Origin: Pseudomonadota bacterium
GTDB lineage: Bacteria; Pseudomonadota; Gammaproteobacteria; Burkholderiales; Rhodocyclaceae
Direction: 5' to 3'
Assembly (NCBI GenBank): GCA_029780075.1
Contig: JAKOZI010000125.1
Coordinates: 1-64,000 of the forward strand
Length of the DNA: 64,000 nucleotides
Shown: positions 8,790 through 18,366 of the stretch, piece after piece
Numbering within the stretch: the stretch's first letter is position 1
Layout of the letters: each line of letters starts with the position of its first letter
The notes under the pieces: model-generated
Told to the model about the DNA's origin: nothing
Database searches by the model: none
Seen by the model: the letters and a program-made list of their open reading frames with translations, nothing else
Translations under genes and position numbers: made by a program

Positions 8790-11700
8790 CGTGCTCCGCT
8801 ACCAGGCGCAGCAGTTCATCCTCCTGGTACGGTTTGCCGAGATAGTGGTTCACGCCGAGCTCAAGGGCGTATTGACGGTGCTTGTCAGCGGTTCGCGAGG
8901 TGATGATGATGATTGGCACCTTTTGCAGGCGCGCATCGGCGCGCACGTTTCGGGTCAGTTCAAACCCGTCCATGCGGGGCATCTCGATGTCGACCAGCAT
9001 GACGTCCGGGACCACGGCGACGAGTTGTTCGAGCGCGTCGACGCCATCCTTGGCGGTCATCACCTGGTAGCCCTCGCGTGCCAGTAGCCGACTACTGATC
9101 TTGCGTACGGTCAGCGAGTCGTCCACGATCATCACCGTCGGCAGCGTGGCCGTGACCAGATCGGCCGCCGTGGGTTGACGTACCGTCGGCACCGGCGAAA
9201 CCGCGGGACCCGCGCGGTCGCGACTGGCCAGGGCGATCGGGTTGAGAATCAGCACCACCTGGCCGTTGCCGAGAACGGTGGCGCCATCGACACCGATGAC
9301 CCGGGCCAGTTGTGGTCCGATGTTCTTGACCACGATTTCCTGGTTGCCCAGCAGTTCGTCGACTTGCAGCGCGACCCGCTGGGTGCCGCTGCGTAGCAGC
9401 AGGACCCAATACTGCTGATGTTTCTCCGGCAGCGCACGCGTTTCGCCGAGGAGATGCGGCAGGTAGCTGAAGGGATACAGATTCCCCGTCCAGGATGCGG
9501 CACGCGCATCGCGAATTCGGGTCAGTCCCTTTTCCTTGAGGTCGAGCACCTGCTCGATCATCGCCGCAGGAATCGCGTACTCGCGGTTGCCGGAGCGTAC
9601 CAGCAAGGCTTTGGTCACCGCCAGCGTGAGCGGCAGATAAAGCCGGAACGTCGTTCCCTGATCGGGGGCGGACAGCACTTCAATGCGGCCACCCAGGCTG
9701 CTCACCTCACTCTTGAGGACATCCATCCCGATGCCACGACCGGACAGGCGCGACACCTCACTGGCCGTCGAGATTCCCGGGGCAAAAATCAGATCCACCA
9801 CGCGTGCCGTATCGGCGGCTTCGCTTTCGCGCAGCAGACCGGCGCGCAGACCGCGCTCGCGCAAGCGGTCAAGGTCCAGGCCGGTGCCGTCATCAGAGAA
9901 GGTGAGGATGATCTCGTTGCCTTCCTGCGCCAGTTTCAGCGAGATCTCGCCGATTTCCGGCTTGCCCTTGGCCAGGCGCAGCGGCGCGTCTTCAAGTCCG
10001 TGTGCGACGGCGTTGCGCAGCATGTGTTCGAGCGGCGCCAGCATCTTGTCGAGCACCGTCCTGTCGAGTTCCAGTTGCGCACCACTGATTTCCAGATTGG
10101 CTCGTTTGCCGACTTCCTTGCCCGCCTGCCGAACGATACGGTAAAGGCGGTCGGCAATGCTGGCAAACGGCACCATGCGTACCGACATCAGTTCCTGCTG
10201 AACCTCACGGTTCAGGCGCGCCTGTGCGACGATCGCCGCGTTGGCGTCGTCCAGGTTTTTCAGCAGATTCTGCTGGACCGTGGCCACATCGTTGACCGAT
10301 TCGGCCATCATCCGCGTCAGTTCCTGGAAGCGCGTGAAGCGATCGAATTCGAGCGGATCGAAATCCGCGTGGTGCTCACCGGTCTGCGCCGCACGTGACT
10401 GCATCTGCAGTTCGGCTTGCAGTTCGATGTCGCGCAATTGCCGACGCAGGCGGATGACGTTCTCGGTCAGGTCGAGCAGCGACGCTTTGATCGCTCGCAT
10501 CTCGCCTTCGATACGTGAGCGGGCGATCGACAGTTCGCCAGCCTCGTTGACCAACCGGTCGATCAGGTCGGCACGCACACGCAGCATCGCGCGCTGGACG
10601 GCGGCATCGCTTTCGCTGTCTGGCGTTTCGGCTGTGACGGCCACGCTGCCCTGTTCGCCAGCCGCGACCAGATCGGAGGTGGGCTGGGCCGCTGGCGGCA
10701 GTTGCGACGCCGCTTCGTCCGGTATATCGACGGGTGCCTCGGATGATTCCCCATGCTGCAGGTGCTCGACAATCTGCACAATCACGTCGAAGGCATTGTC
10801 GATGTCGTCAATCAGGTCCAGCGGTGCAGTACCGGCATCCTGCGCTTCGCTCATGCGCGTTTCGATGGCGTGCGTCATTTCACCGAGGTTCATCGCCCCG
10901 GCCATCCTGGCGCTGCCCTTGAGCGTATGGAACAGGCGCGCCAATCGGCGGACGGGTTCACCATCGGCGGGATTGTTTCGCCAGGCATGCAACTGCGCCG
11001 CGATGTTCTGGTTGAGGTCGAGCGCTTCCTCGATAAAGAGGGGCAGCAGTTGCTCGTCCAGTTCGTCGTGCAGTTCCGGGAGCTCGAAGGCAACTGCCTC
11101 CGTCGCCGCAACTGCTGGCGGTGTAGACGTTGGCACCGCCACCTGCGCGGCGGCGGTTGCCGCCTCTGCTAGTGCGTCGGTTTCGGCAAGCTCGGCCGTC
11201 GGCGCGACCACCGGCTCGGGGTATAGCGTATCGAGGGCTTCGACCAGGGTTGGCGCCGCCTCCGGCTCGTGGTCGTGGGCGACATCCGCAAGCATCAAAG
11301 ACAGGACGGCGATCGTCTGGCGAACGGTTTCCAGGGCTTCGAGGCTCTCGGGATGGGGTGTCAGCTTGCGCCGTACCAGAGCCAGCTCAAGGGCGTGGCC
11401 GAGCCGATTGATCGCCGTGATACCGACCGTGCCGGCGATGCCGGCAAGGGTGTGGGCGGCCCGGTACATCTCGTGCGTTGTCGGAGCAGCAAGGTTGTTC
11501 TCAAGCAGCGCAAATTCGCGCTGCAGCGTCGACAGGTGCGTACCGGCCTCGTCGTTGAAGATCTCGGCCAGTGCGGGGGCGATCGACAGGCGCGGTCGCG
11601 TTCCCTGCGGAGTGGCTTCTTCCTTGCTCGCCGGCAATGCGGCAACGCTTTCCGCAGAAGGTGGCAGCACGGCTTCCGCCTCGCCGCCTGCACCCGCAGT

Positions 11701-14154
11701 AGACAAGGCCATGCCCGGTGGCACGCCGATCGGCAACTCGCTGCCGTCGCGCAGTAAAGCTGCGGTCGCGATCATGCTGCGGGGATCGGGTGCGTGCCCC
11801 TGCCCGGTCTTGAGGTGCGTCATCCAGGCGAGAAAGACGGCATACGCCTGATCGAGCAGGTCGAGGAGCGGCGGGGTAACCGCTTGCTCCTGACGCAACC
11901 AGAGGTTGAGAACCTGCTCGACCGCCCATGCGGCGTCACCGAGATCCTTGAGCCCGACCATTCGACCGCTGCCCTTGAGGGTGTGCGCCGAACGACGGAT
12001 TGCGGTCAGCAGTTCGACGTCATGCGGTTTGTCCTTCAGTGCCCGCAGGTTGCCATCGACGCTGGCCAGCACTTCATCGGCTTCCTCAAGAAAGATTCCG
12101 AGAAGTTCGGCATCGACTTCCTCGGTGGAGGCCTGCGAGAGCTGCAAGGTCTGTGCCGAGGGCGGCGGTGCCTCGGGTGCTTGCGGTCTGAGCGTTGCCA
12201 TCGCCGCGTCGATCTGCCGGGCGGCGTCGCCGCCGGCAGCGAGCGCGGTGAGTACATGCTTGGTTTGTTGTCCGAGTGCCTTGTCGGCGACCAGGTCGGC
12301 GTCCTTTTGCAGCGCCGTCAGATTCTGTTGAACCTCCTGACGCAGACCGGCATCGCCAGGCTGTTCCTTGAGCGCCACCAGCAAGGCGTGTGTTTCGCGC
12401 TTCTGCTGCTCCAGTTCCTGTTCGACCGTCGCCGCCGGTTCTTCGTCGACGGATTTTCTGGCGGCGTCCGACTGCATCTGGCTGACGAAACTCTCGAAGT
12501 CGGCGGCTCCGTGTTGCATCGCATCGACAAAGAATCCGATCAGCGACAACTGCTCGGCAACGCCTACGAAGTCAGCCTCGTGCGGGACATAGGCCGGTTG
12601 CGCAAAGCTTTCGATGGCTGTTGCGCACTGGCGGAGAACCGTCACCGCGCCGTCATGGCGCATCATGGCCAGCGCGCCGATGACCTGTCGCAGCGGCGTT
12701 TCCAGGCTGCCCAGATCGGTACCCTTTTCGGCGTCACGGAAGAAGCCGTCCAGGACCTGCTCGATCTGCGCAAGATTGTTCTGGATTTCTCTGGCGACCT
12801 GGCCGACGAGCATCTTTTCCTGCGCCTGGCGCGACATCTCGTCGAGCGAGGGAAGCTCGGATTCCGGCTTCGGTGGGGTGCCCGCAATGCAGTCGTGCAG
12901 GCGGGCGACCATCACGTCCACCTGGTGAGAGAAACTGCTGCCCAGGTACTGCATGTTCTCCTGCGCGTGCTGCGCGAGCAGGATCGCCGTCGCCGTTTCC
13001 ATGGCCAGAGCTTCGCTGTGGCGCGACGGAGACTGCGTCAGCAGGCCCGCCACCTCGCTGATCGCATGCACGAGGCGACGGAAATCTGCGTGGCCCAGTT
13101 CGTCGACCAGCGTGGTCAACGTCGTGGTGTTGGCCCTGAATACCGGCAGAACCTGCATTGTTCCGGCACAGAACTTGTTCCAGGTTTCTTCTGTTGCGGC
13201 GATCGCTTCACGCACCTGGCGGCGGACCGACTCCATGGCGATCGGAGTAGCGCTTGCCGGTCCGGGCAGCAAGTCTGCCAGGTGGTAGGCATCCTTGACC
13301 TGGAGCACCGCGCGACTGCTGCTCTGGGCGTTGCTGACCAGATACAGGGCATCGCGCACCAGGCGCTCGGCGACATTGCTCGAACCTTCGAGGAGGCGGC
13401 GGATCTGCAGGTCGATACGGCTGCAGAGCTGTCTGGCATCGCCGTCCGCCGGCAGCGCGCGCTCACCCAGCGCGGTCAGGAAAGCGGTGGCGATCCACCA
13501 GAAGGCGCGAGCGGACGGGGCGTCCTGGAGGGACTCGATGCGCTTGACGGCGTCGAGCATCTCGGGAACTCCGGCTCCGGACTGGGGGGCACGCAACCAA
13601 CCGAGCAAACCGCGCTGGAAATGGGCTCTTTGCTGACGCAGGCGGGCCTGCAGTTCGCTGCGACCGATTTTCGCCGTCCGCTCGGCCCGTTGCGGCGGTC
13701 GTACGCGCAGGTCGGGAAAGAAAAGATCCGTCGCCAAGACCCTCTCCTGCCCGCGCGCGGCCTGCACTTCACGGTACAGTGGCAATAGCCGCAGGGGCTG
13801 GTTTGGCTGGCCGCCGATCAGATCGGCGAGATAATGTCCAAGCGCCGCCATGGCACGTTGCGCCAGTTCGATGACCTCCGGCGTGGCTGGGCGTTCGTCT
13901 CTCTCGATGGCCTCGAGCATCGACTCCAGTGCTTCGGCAAACTGGGTAACTCCGTCCAGGCCGACGATCGTCAGGGCGCCTTGCACCTGGTGCAGATGAG
14001 TGCGACAGAAGCGGATTTGCGTGTGGTCGCCGTGCGTATCCTCGGCATTCGCAGTCATGCTCTGCAACGCCTTTTCGCCACGCTCCAGGGCGAGGTCGAT
14101 CTCGCTCTTGACCCAGGTCAGCGGGCCGATATCGAAGTCCGTCGGGGCACTCAT
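8767..14154 (-). CDS. chpA: ChpA-type hybrid histidine kinase of the Pil-Chp chemosensory system
   Basis: This is a giant CheA-like kinase (1795 aa) that signals through PilG/PilH to control type IV pilus extension, retraction and surface sensing. Domains in order: an N-terminal FimL/PilL-like Hpt-related region (HLHQVQGALTIVGL, ~55); three Hpt domains with phospho-accepting His in HTLKGSGRMVG (~724), HTLAGIAGTVG (~901) and HTLKGSARMAG (~1076); the dimerisation and ATPase core (LEHMLRNAVAHGLE ~1375, then RLSGRGIGMDVLKSEV); a CheW-like domain; and a C-terminal receiver with the phospho-Asp in LVDIEMPRMDG (~1720). Pseudomonas ChpA has more phosphotransfer domains, so this is a shorter layout. 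Genes for ChpB/PilK-type adaptation enzymes are not adjacent. The start is ATG 14154. Confidence 0.93.
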   Translation of the reverse strand: MSAPTDFDIGPLTWVKSEIDLALERGEKALQSMTANAEDTHGDHTQIRFCRTHLHQVQGALTIVGLDGVTQFAEALESMLEAIERDERPATPEVIELAQRAMAALGHYLADLIGGQPNQPLRLLPLYREVQAARGQERVLATDLFFPDLRVRPPQRAERTAKIGRSELQARLRQQRAHFQRGLLGWLRAPQSGAGVPEMLDAVKRIESLQDAPSARAFWWIATAFLTALGERALPADGDARQLCSRIDLQIRRLLEGSSNVAERLVRDALYLVSNAQSSSRAVLQVKDAYHLADLLPGPASATPIAMESVRRQVREAIAATEETWNKFCAGTMQVLPVFRANTTTLTTLVDELGHADFRRLVHAISEVAGLLTQSPSRHSEALAMETATAILLAQHAQENMQYLGSSFSHQVDVMVARLHDCIAGTPPKPESELPSLDEMSRQAQEKMLVGQVAREIQNNLAQIEQVLDGFFRDAEKGTDLGSLETPLRQVIGALAMMRHDGAVTVLRQCATAIESFAQPAYVPHEADFVGVAEQLSLIGFFVDAMQHGAADFESFVSQMQSDAARKSVDEEPAATVEQELEQQKRETHALLVALKEQPGDAGLRQEVQQNLTALQKDADLVADKALGQQTKHVLTALAAGGDAARQIDAAMATLRPQAPEAPPPSAQTLQLSQASTEEVDAELLGIFLEEADEVLASVDGNLRALKDKPHDVELLTAIRRSAHTLKGSGRMVGLKDLGDAAWAVEQVLNLWLRQEQAVTPPLLDLLDQAYAVFLAWMTHLKTGQGHAPDPRSMIATAALLRDGSELPIGVPPGMALSTAGAGGEAEAVLPPSAESVAALPASKEEATPQGTRPRLSIAPALAEIFNDEAGTHLSTLQREFALLENNLAAPTTHEMYRAAHTLAGIAGTVGITAINRLGHALELALVRRKLTPHPESLEALETVRQTIAVLSLMLADVAHDHEPEAAPTLVEALDTLYPEPVVAPTAELAETDALAEAATAAAQVAVPTSTPPAVAATEAVAFELPELHDELDEQLLPLFIEEALDLNQNIAAQLHAWRNNPADGEPVRRLARLFHTLKGSARMAGAMNLGEMTHAIETRMSEAQDAGTAPLDLIDDIDNAFDVIVQIVEHLQHGESSEAPVDIPDEAASQLPPAAQPTSDLVAAGEQGSVAVTAETPDSESDAAVQRAMLRVRADLIDRLVNEAGELSIARSRIEGEMRAIKASLLDLTENVIRLRRQLRDIELQAELQMQSRAAQTGEHHADFDPLEFDRFTRFQELTRMMAESVNDVATVQQNLLKNLDDANAAIVAQARLNREVQQELMSVRMVPFASIADRLYRIVRQAGKEVGKRANLEISGAQLELDRTVLDKMLAPLEHMLRNAVAHGLEDAPLRLAKGKPEIGEISLKLAQEGNEIILTFSDDGTGLDLDRLRERGLRAGLLRESEAADTARVVDLIFAPGISTASEVSRLSGRGIGMDVLKSEVSSLGGRIEVLSAPDQGTTFRLYLPLTLAVTKALLVRSGNREYAIPAAMIEQVLDLKEKGLTRIRDARAASWTGNLYPFSYLPHLLGETRALPEKHQQYWVLLLRSGTQRVALQVDELLGNQEIVVKNIGPQLARVIGVDGATVLGNGQVVLILNPIALASRDRAGPAVSPVPTVRQPTAADLVTATLPTVMIVDDSLTVRKISSRLLAREGYQVMTAKDGVDALEQLVAVVPDVMLVDIEMPRMDGFELTRNVRADARLQKVPIIIITSRTADKHRQYALELGVNHYLGKPYQEDELLRLVAEHVRAQRQS

Positions 14155-14296
14155 CCGGGGCAGTCTCTCCAGTCCAGTCTCTTGGCACGAGGGCTCAGCG
14201 GTCGTGCATCAATCTACTGCGGGGCCGGGCAGTACGCGTACATTGCGCTTGCCGGCCTGATTTTTAATGTGAAAGTCGCGCCAGCGAATCACGAAA

Positions 14297-14338
14297 CTCC
14301 CCTCGCCTGCCTGTGGGAGAGGGGTCGGGGGTGAGGGA
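14297..14338. repeat. REP-like GGGAGAGGGG element
   Basis: The stretch reads CTCCCCTC, a short spacer, GGGAGAGGGG, then TCGGGGGTGAGGG. The outer parts pair imperfectly. This composition matches the widespread intergenic REP-type palindromes of GC-rich proteobacteria. It lies in the 252-bp gap between pilJ and chpA, where no gene was found. Confidence 0.45.
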
Positions 14339-14388
14339 AACGGTCATGGCTTTCATCATCAGGGGTGTCTTGCCTAGCCATGACCGTT
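14339..14388. repeat. 13-bp perfect inverted repeat between pilJ and chpA
   Basis: AACGGTCATGGCT at 14339-14351 is perfectly repeated inverted as AGCCATGACCGTT at 14376-14388, with a 24-nt spacer. There is no T-run on either side, so a classic intrinsic terminator is unlikely. It could form a hairpin in the pilJ-chpA transcript (mRNA stability or partial termination) or be half of a mobile palindrome together with the neighbouring REP-like element. Confidence 0.55.
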
Positions 14389-14406
14389 AGCGTGGTTCGG
14401 TCGTTC

Positions 14407-16575
14407 TCAGACGACCTTGAAGCCGGCCACCGAGCCCTTCAGTTCGGTGGCGAGACTTGCCAATTCGCCAATTGCCGTTGCCGTTTTCTGGGTACCAGCC
14501 GTGGTCTGCCCGGTGACCAGCAGGATGTCCTGCATTTTGCGGGCTACATTGGTCGCCGAGTCGGCCACCTGGCGTGTCGCGCCAGAAATGTTCTGAATCA
14601 GTTCGGTGAGTGCCTTCGAGACCTCGCCGATCTCTGCCAGGGCCTGACCCGCAGCATCGGAGAGCCTGGCGCCTTCCACTACACCGCGGGTGGACTCTTC
14701 CATTGCCGAGACGGTGTCCTGAGTGTCGGTCTGAATCGTTCTGACGATCGCCCCGATCTGCTTCGTCGCCTCCCCGGAACGTTCGGCGAGGCGCTGTACT
14801 TCCTCGGCGACGACGGTGAACCCGCGCCCGGCTTCCCCAGCGGACGCGGCCTGGATGGCGGCATTGAGTGCCAGTACGTTGGTCTGCTCGGTGATGTCGG
14901 AGATCAGTTCGACGATTTCACCGATCTCTTGTGACGACTCGCCTAGCCGCTTGATGCGCTTTGAGGTTTCCTGGATCTGCTCGCGGATTTTGTTCATCCC
15001 CTTGATCGAGTCCTGAACCGCCTGCGCACCCTTGCTCGCGGCCGCCAGCGACTGGCGCGCGACGGTGGCTGACTGCTTCGCGTCGCCGGACACGCCGGTC
15101 ATCGAACTGGCCATGGCCAGAACCGACTGGCCGGCAAACTTGATCTCGGAAGCCTGGCGTTCGGCAGCTGCGAGCAACTCGGTAGACGTTTGCTGGGCGA
15201 TCTCCGTCGCCAGCGTCACCCGCCCGGCGGCATCGTTGATGCGGCCGACAAGGACCCGCAATTCTTCGATCGTGTAGTTGATCGAGTCGGCGATGGCGCC
15301 AGTGATGTCTTCGGACACGGTAGCGGTTACCGTCAGATCGCCGTCGGCGAGGTCGCCCAGTTCATTCATCAGTCGCAGGATGGCCTCCTGATTCTGGCGG
15401 TTGATCAACTCCGTCTCGTGGCGGGCCTGTTCTGCCTGTTCGGTCTGGCGACGGGTTTCTGCCAGGTAGGTCGCGGCCAGCAGGGCGACCAGACCGGTGG
15501 CCAGCAGAATCAGCACCAGCAGGACGACGCCATAGGCCGTCCTTTTCAGGACGCTGCTCTGGTAGGAATGTGCCAATTCGTCGGTGGAGGTAAGCAACTC
15601 TTCGCTGTCCCGAAAGATTTGCGAGCCCGCCTGTTTGGCGATGATCAGCTTCTGCATGTTGCCCAGAATGCCGCCAACGGCGGTGCGATACTCCGCAAAA
15701 CTGGCTTCGAGTTCGCCGAGCTTGAGCTTGGTATCGGGGTCATTGGTGCCTGCGATACGCAGCGTGTCGCTGCCTTTGGACAGGGCGTGTATCGTGTCGC
15801 GAAAGGTATTCGTGTCCTTGCCCAGGAGAAAGGTGATTTCCGGGTCGATGGCATCGCCAACCAGCAGTGCGCTGGCGTTCTTGGCGATCCGTTGCGTCAG
15901 CATGACCAGTAGATTGGCGGCTGCAATCTCACGGACTCCGGAACTGCTTTGCAGCTTGAGTGCGGCGATCTGTTCTGCCAGGTCGAGCAGTTGCGGATTC
16001 TTGTCGTTGATGATCGCAACTTCCTTGCCGAGCGAGATCAGGTTTTTCTCCATTTCGAGCAGTCGCGCCGCGTTCTTGTCGGTCTTGTCCCATAACTGCG
16101 TCAACGCTACCAACTGTGCCTGCACGCCGTCCGGAGAAGGCGGCACCTGGGTGCCGGCCAACTCACCACCGCTGGTCAGGCGCTCGAGGTTGCTGGCGAA
16201 ACTTTCACGCGATTCTGCCAGTTGCTTGAAGGCCAGGGGATCGCCCAGCAAGGCCAGACTCGAAGCCTTGGCCAGTCGCTGCGAAAGCATCCGCATCTCG
16301 CCGGCAGTGGCGATATAGGCGGTGTTGTACGTCGCCTGCCGGCTGTCGCGGTAGACCGTGACGGCAATGAACAGCATGACCAGTACCAGGCAGCCGCCAA
16401 GGATCTGCAGTTGTTGGGTCACCGGGTAACGCTGCAGGAAAGCAAGCGACAACGGCACTTTCCCTTTACTCTCCGGCTCGCCGGGTTCCATCGGTGTGCT
16501 GCGCACCAACAGGGTTTCGCCGGCCGGGTCTGTCGCCCGCGACAGGAATGCCGGCAGCTTGGGTTTGAAGGTCAT
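14407..16575 (-). CDS. pilJ: PilJ methyl-accepting chemotaxis protein
   Basis: PilJ is the transmembrane chemoreceptor of the Pil-Chp system; in Pseudomonas it senses pilin or surface contact and activates ChpA. It has a cytoplasmic N-terminus, TM1 at ~58-76 ([16 protein letters not shown]), a long periplasmic region with two PilJ-type repeats ([19 protein letters not shown] and [19 protein letters not shown]), TM2 at ~343-367, a HAMP-like linker and a coiled-coil signalling domain. The kinase-contact tip is [30 protein letters not shown] (~565-595, quoted only to place it). At 722 aa it matches the family. It lies downstream of pilI and upstream of chpA. Confidence 0.94.
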   Translation of the reverse strand: MTFKPKLPAFLSRATDPAGETLLVRSTPMEPGEPESKGKVPLSLAFLQRYPVTQQLQILGGCLVLVMLFIAVTVYRDSRQATYNTAYIATAGEMRMLSQRLAKASSLALLGDPLAFKQLAESRESFASNLERLTSGGELAGTQVPPSPDGVQAQLVALTQLWDKTDKNAARLLEMEKNLISLGKEVAIINDKNPQLLDLAEQIAALKLQSSSGVREIAAANLLVMLTQRIAKNASALLVGDAIDPEITFLLGKDTNTFRDTIHALSKGSDTLRIAGTNDPDTKLKLGELEASFAEYRTAVGGILGNMQKLIIAKQAGSQIFRDSEELLTSTDELAHSYQSSVLKRTAYGVVLLVLILLATGLVALLAATYLAETRRQTEQAEQARHETELINRQNQEAILRLMNELGDLADGDLTVTATVSEDITGAIADSINYTIEELRVLVGRINDAAGRVTLATEIAQQTSTELLAAAERQASEIKFAGQSVLAMASSMTGVSGDAKQSATVARQSLAAASKGAQAVQDSIKGMNKIREQIQETSKRIKRLGESSQEIGEIVELISDITEQTNVLALNAAIQAASAGEAGRGFTVVAEEVQRLAERSGEATKQIGAIVRTIQTDTQDTVSAMEESTRGVVEGARLSDAAGQALAEIGEVSKALTELIQNISGATRQVADSATNVARKMQDILLVTGQTTAGTQKTATAIGELASLATELKGSVAGFKVV

Positions 16576-16647
16576 CTTGCTTCTCCGGTTACACAGCCTT
16601 GGCCGCGACGATCGTCGCCGTCAGGGACTCCGTGATACGACAGCGGC

Positions 16648-17157
16648 TCAAGCGCCAATGTCCATGAACGCCTCGTCCGCCAGCAACTCGCGTACCTTGA
16701 GTTTGTTCCAGCGGCGGCCTTCGTTGTCCGTATAGGCTTCGAGTGCCCAGGCAGGTGCGGCGCCATTTTGCGGTTCCGGATTCAAGGCCTCGACGTTGCG
16801 CAGGCCGATCATGCGCGTGACCAGCAGGGCCGCATTGCTGCCATGGCGGGTGCCAATCAGCAGCAGTCGCGAACTGGTATTCTGGGGGGTGACGTCCTTG
16901 CCCAGAAAAGCGGAAAGATCGACGACCGAGTACAGATTGCCGCGAATGTTGGCGATCCCCGCGAACCAGGGTTTGGTCAGCGGCACCTTGGTCAGCGGAC
17001 TCAGCGGTACGATTTCGCCCGAGTCCGCGAGATCGAGCAGCCAGAAATCCGAACCCGCCTGAATGCCGAGAAGTCCGGCAGAACTCTGATTGCTGGTTCC
17101 GGAAAGCCGGGCCGCGAGGTAGGACTGGAATTCATGCAGGCTGATCTTCTTGGTCAT
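16648..17157 (-). CDS. pilI: PilI, CheW-like coupling protein
   Basis: This CheW-domain adaptor links the PilJ receptor to the ChpA kinase. The 169-aa product from the ATG at 17157 (MTKKISLHEFQSYLAARL) carries the CheW core: IVPLSPLTKVPLTKPWFAGIANIRGNLYSVVDLSAFLG, then RLLLIGTRHGSNAALLVTRMIGL. The track extends upstream to 17289 through sequence that belongs to pilH in another frame, so that start is rejected. It follows pilH after 14 bp in the pilG-pilH-pilI-pilJ-chpA operon. Confidence 0.92.
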   Translation of the reverse strand: MTKKISLHEFQSYLAARLSGTSNQSSAGLLGIQAGSDFWLLDLADSGEIVPLSPLTKVPLTKPWFAGIANIRGNLYSVVDLSAFLGKDVTPQNTSSRLLLIGTRHGSNAALLVTRMIGLRNVEALNPEPQNGAAPAWALEAYTDNEGRRWNKLKVRELLADEAFMDIGA

Positions 17158-17171
17158 GCCCTGGCCGCCGT

Positions 17172-17534
17172 CTAGAGCGCTGCGATCTTGGCCAGCAACT
17201 CTTGACCATTGACTGGCTTGACCAGGTAGTCCTGGGCACCCTGGCGCAAGCCCCAGATCTTGTCGGTCTCCTGGCCCTTGGTCGTACACACGATGACCGG
17301 GATGTTCCGTGTCGTCGGATCGCGGGTCAGGGTGCGGGTTGCCTGGTAGCCGTTCAGGCCGGGCATGACGACGTCCATCAGGATCAGGTCGGGCAACTCG
17401 CTCTTGGCCTTGGCGATACCCTCTTCGCCACTCTCGGCGGTCAGCACCTCGTAACCATTGCTGGTCAGCAGGACTTTCAAGACATGACGTTCGGTCGGTG
17501 AATCGTCAACCACGAGAATTTTCTTGATGGTCAT
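17172..17534 (-). CDS. pilH: PilH, single-domain response regulator
   Basis: This is a CheY-like receiver (120 aa) phosphorylated by ChpA. In Pseudomonas PilH opposes PilG and favours pilus retraction or signal dampening. The acidic pair is in ILVVDDSPTERHVL, the phospho-Asp in DLILMDVVMPGLNGYQ, the conserved Thr in VIVCTTKGQETDK and the Lys in DYLVKPV. No output domain is present. The assignment as PilH rather than PilG rests on its position second in the operon and on the VVMPGLNGYQ style of the receiver. Confidence 0.92.
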   Translation of the reverse strand: MTIKKILVVDDSPTERHVLKVLLTSNGYEVLTAESGEEGIAKAKSELPDLILMDVVMPGLNGYQATRTLTRDPTTRNIPVIVCTTKGQETDKIWGLRQGAQDYLVKPVNGQELLAKIAAL

Positions 17535-17578
17535 GGCTCTCTGCTTTCGCAGCCCCCTCTCGGCAAGTTCGGGTTTTC

Positions 17579-17974
17579 TCAGGCTGTCGGCGGCGCGAAG
17601 GTGGCGACCGTTTGCAGCAGGCTGTCCTTGGTGAATGGCTTCGTCAGATAGTGGTCGGAGCCGACCATGCGCCCGCGGGCGCGGTCAAACAGGCCATCCT
17701 TTGACGACAGCATGATCACCGGCGTGGCGCGGAAACGTTGATTCTTCTTGATCAGGGCACAGGTCTGATAGCCGTCGAGGCGCGGCATCACGATGTCGCA
17801 AAAGATCACGTCGGGCTGGTGATCGGCCACTTTGGCGAGAGCGTCGAAGCCGTCCTCGGCAAGCAACACCTGACAGCCGGCCTGCACCAGGAAAATCTCC
17901 GCGCTACGCCGTATGGTATTGCTGTCATCGATGACCATGACCTTGACGCCGCGCGGGCTTGCAGCTTCAGCCAC
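17579..17974 (-). CDS. pilG: PilG, single-domain response regulator
   Basis: This CheY-like receiver (131 aa) heads the Pil-Chp operon. In Pseudomonas PilG promotes pilus extension and, through FimV-linked adenylate cyclase, cAMP signalling. The receiver residues are MVIDDSNTIRRSAE (acidic pair), DVIFCDIVMPRLDGYQ (phospho-Asp), VIMLSSKDGLFDRARGR (Ser/Thr position) and HYLTKPF (Lys). Translation starts at a GTG with an upstream GGAGG. The operon promoter should lie in the ~90 bp between it and the rubredoxin gene. Confidence 0.93.
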   Translation of the reverse strand: MAEAASPRGVKVMVIDDSNTIRRSAEIFLVQAGCQVLLAEDGFDALAKVADHQPDVIFCDIVMPRLDGYQTCALIKKNQRFRATPVIMLSSKDGLFDRARGRMVGSDHYLTKPFTKDSLLQTVATFAPPTA

Positions 17975-18064
17975 TTCACTCCTCCAGGGTGTCCCCAGTC
18001 ATTATTCTAATGAAATCCCGGATCCGACATCATCTCCTGCCAGCGTTACTATACCGCATTGTCT

Positions 18065-18253
18065 TCAGATCTCGATCATTTCGAAATCTTCCTTGCGTGC
18101 CCCGCATTCCGGACACGTCCAGTTGATCGGTACATCCGGCCAGCGAGTTCCCGCGGCGATGCCTTCTTCAGGCAGTCCCGCAGCTTCCTCGTAGAGGAAA
18201 CCACAGGTCAGGCACATCCATGTGCGGTAGGTTTCGGCGCTTGCTGGGTTCAT
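18065..18253 (-). CDS. Rubredoxin
   Basis: This is a small (62 aa) one-iron electron carrier. Both iron-binding knuckles are present: WMCLTCGFLYEEAAG near the N-terminus and NWTCPECGARKEDFEM near the C-terminus, i.e. four Cys in CxxC pairs, with the aromatic pattern typical of rubredoxins linked to alkane hydroxylase or rubredoxin reductase systems. It lies immediately upstream of pilG on the same strand and divergent from thiD. A rubredoxin next to pilG and thiD recurs in Betaproteobacteria and Pseudomonas-type genomes. Its partner enzyme is not in this window. Confidence 0.95.
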   Translation of the reverse strand: MNPASAETYRTWMCLTCGFLYEEAAGLPEEGIAAGTRWPDVPINWTCPECGARKEDFEMIEI

Positions 18254-18366
18254 GGTCGCTGTCGGTTTTCGGTTAGAATCAAAAAATCATCGAGATTCTA
18301 GCCAAACCCTTGGGTTGCTGCCAAGACTTTGTGCACCAGACCCCTCCGCTACCCAGACTTTTCCTC

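Noticed and set aside
11794-13788. 664-aa plus-strand ORF inside chpA
   Set aside because: Antisense shadow; chpA on the minus strand shows continuous Hpt and kinase motifs across the region.
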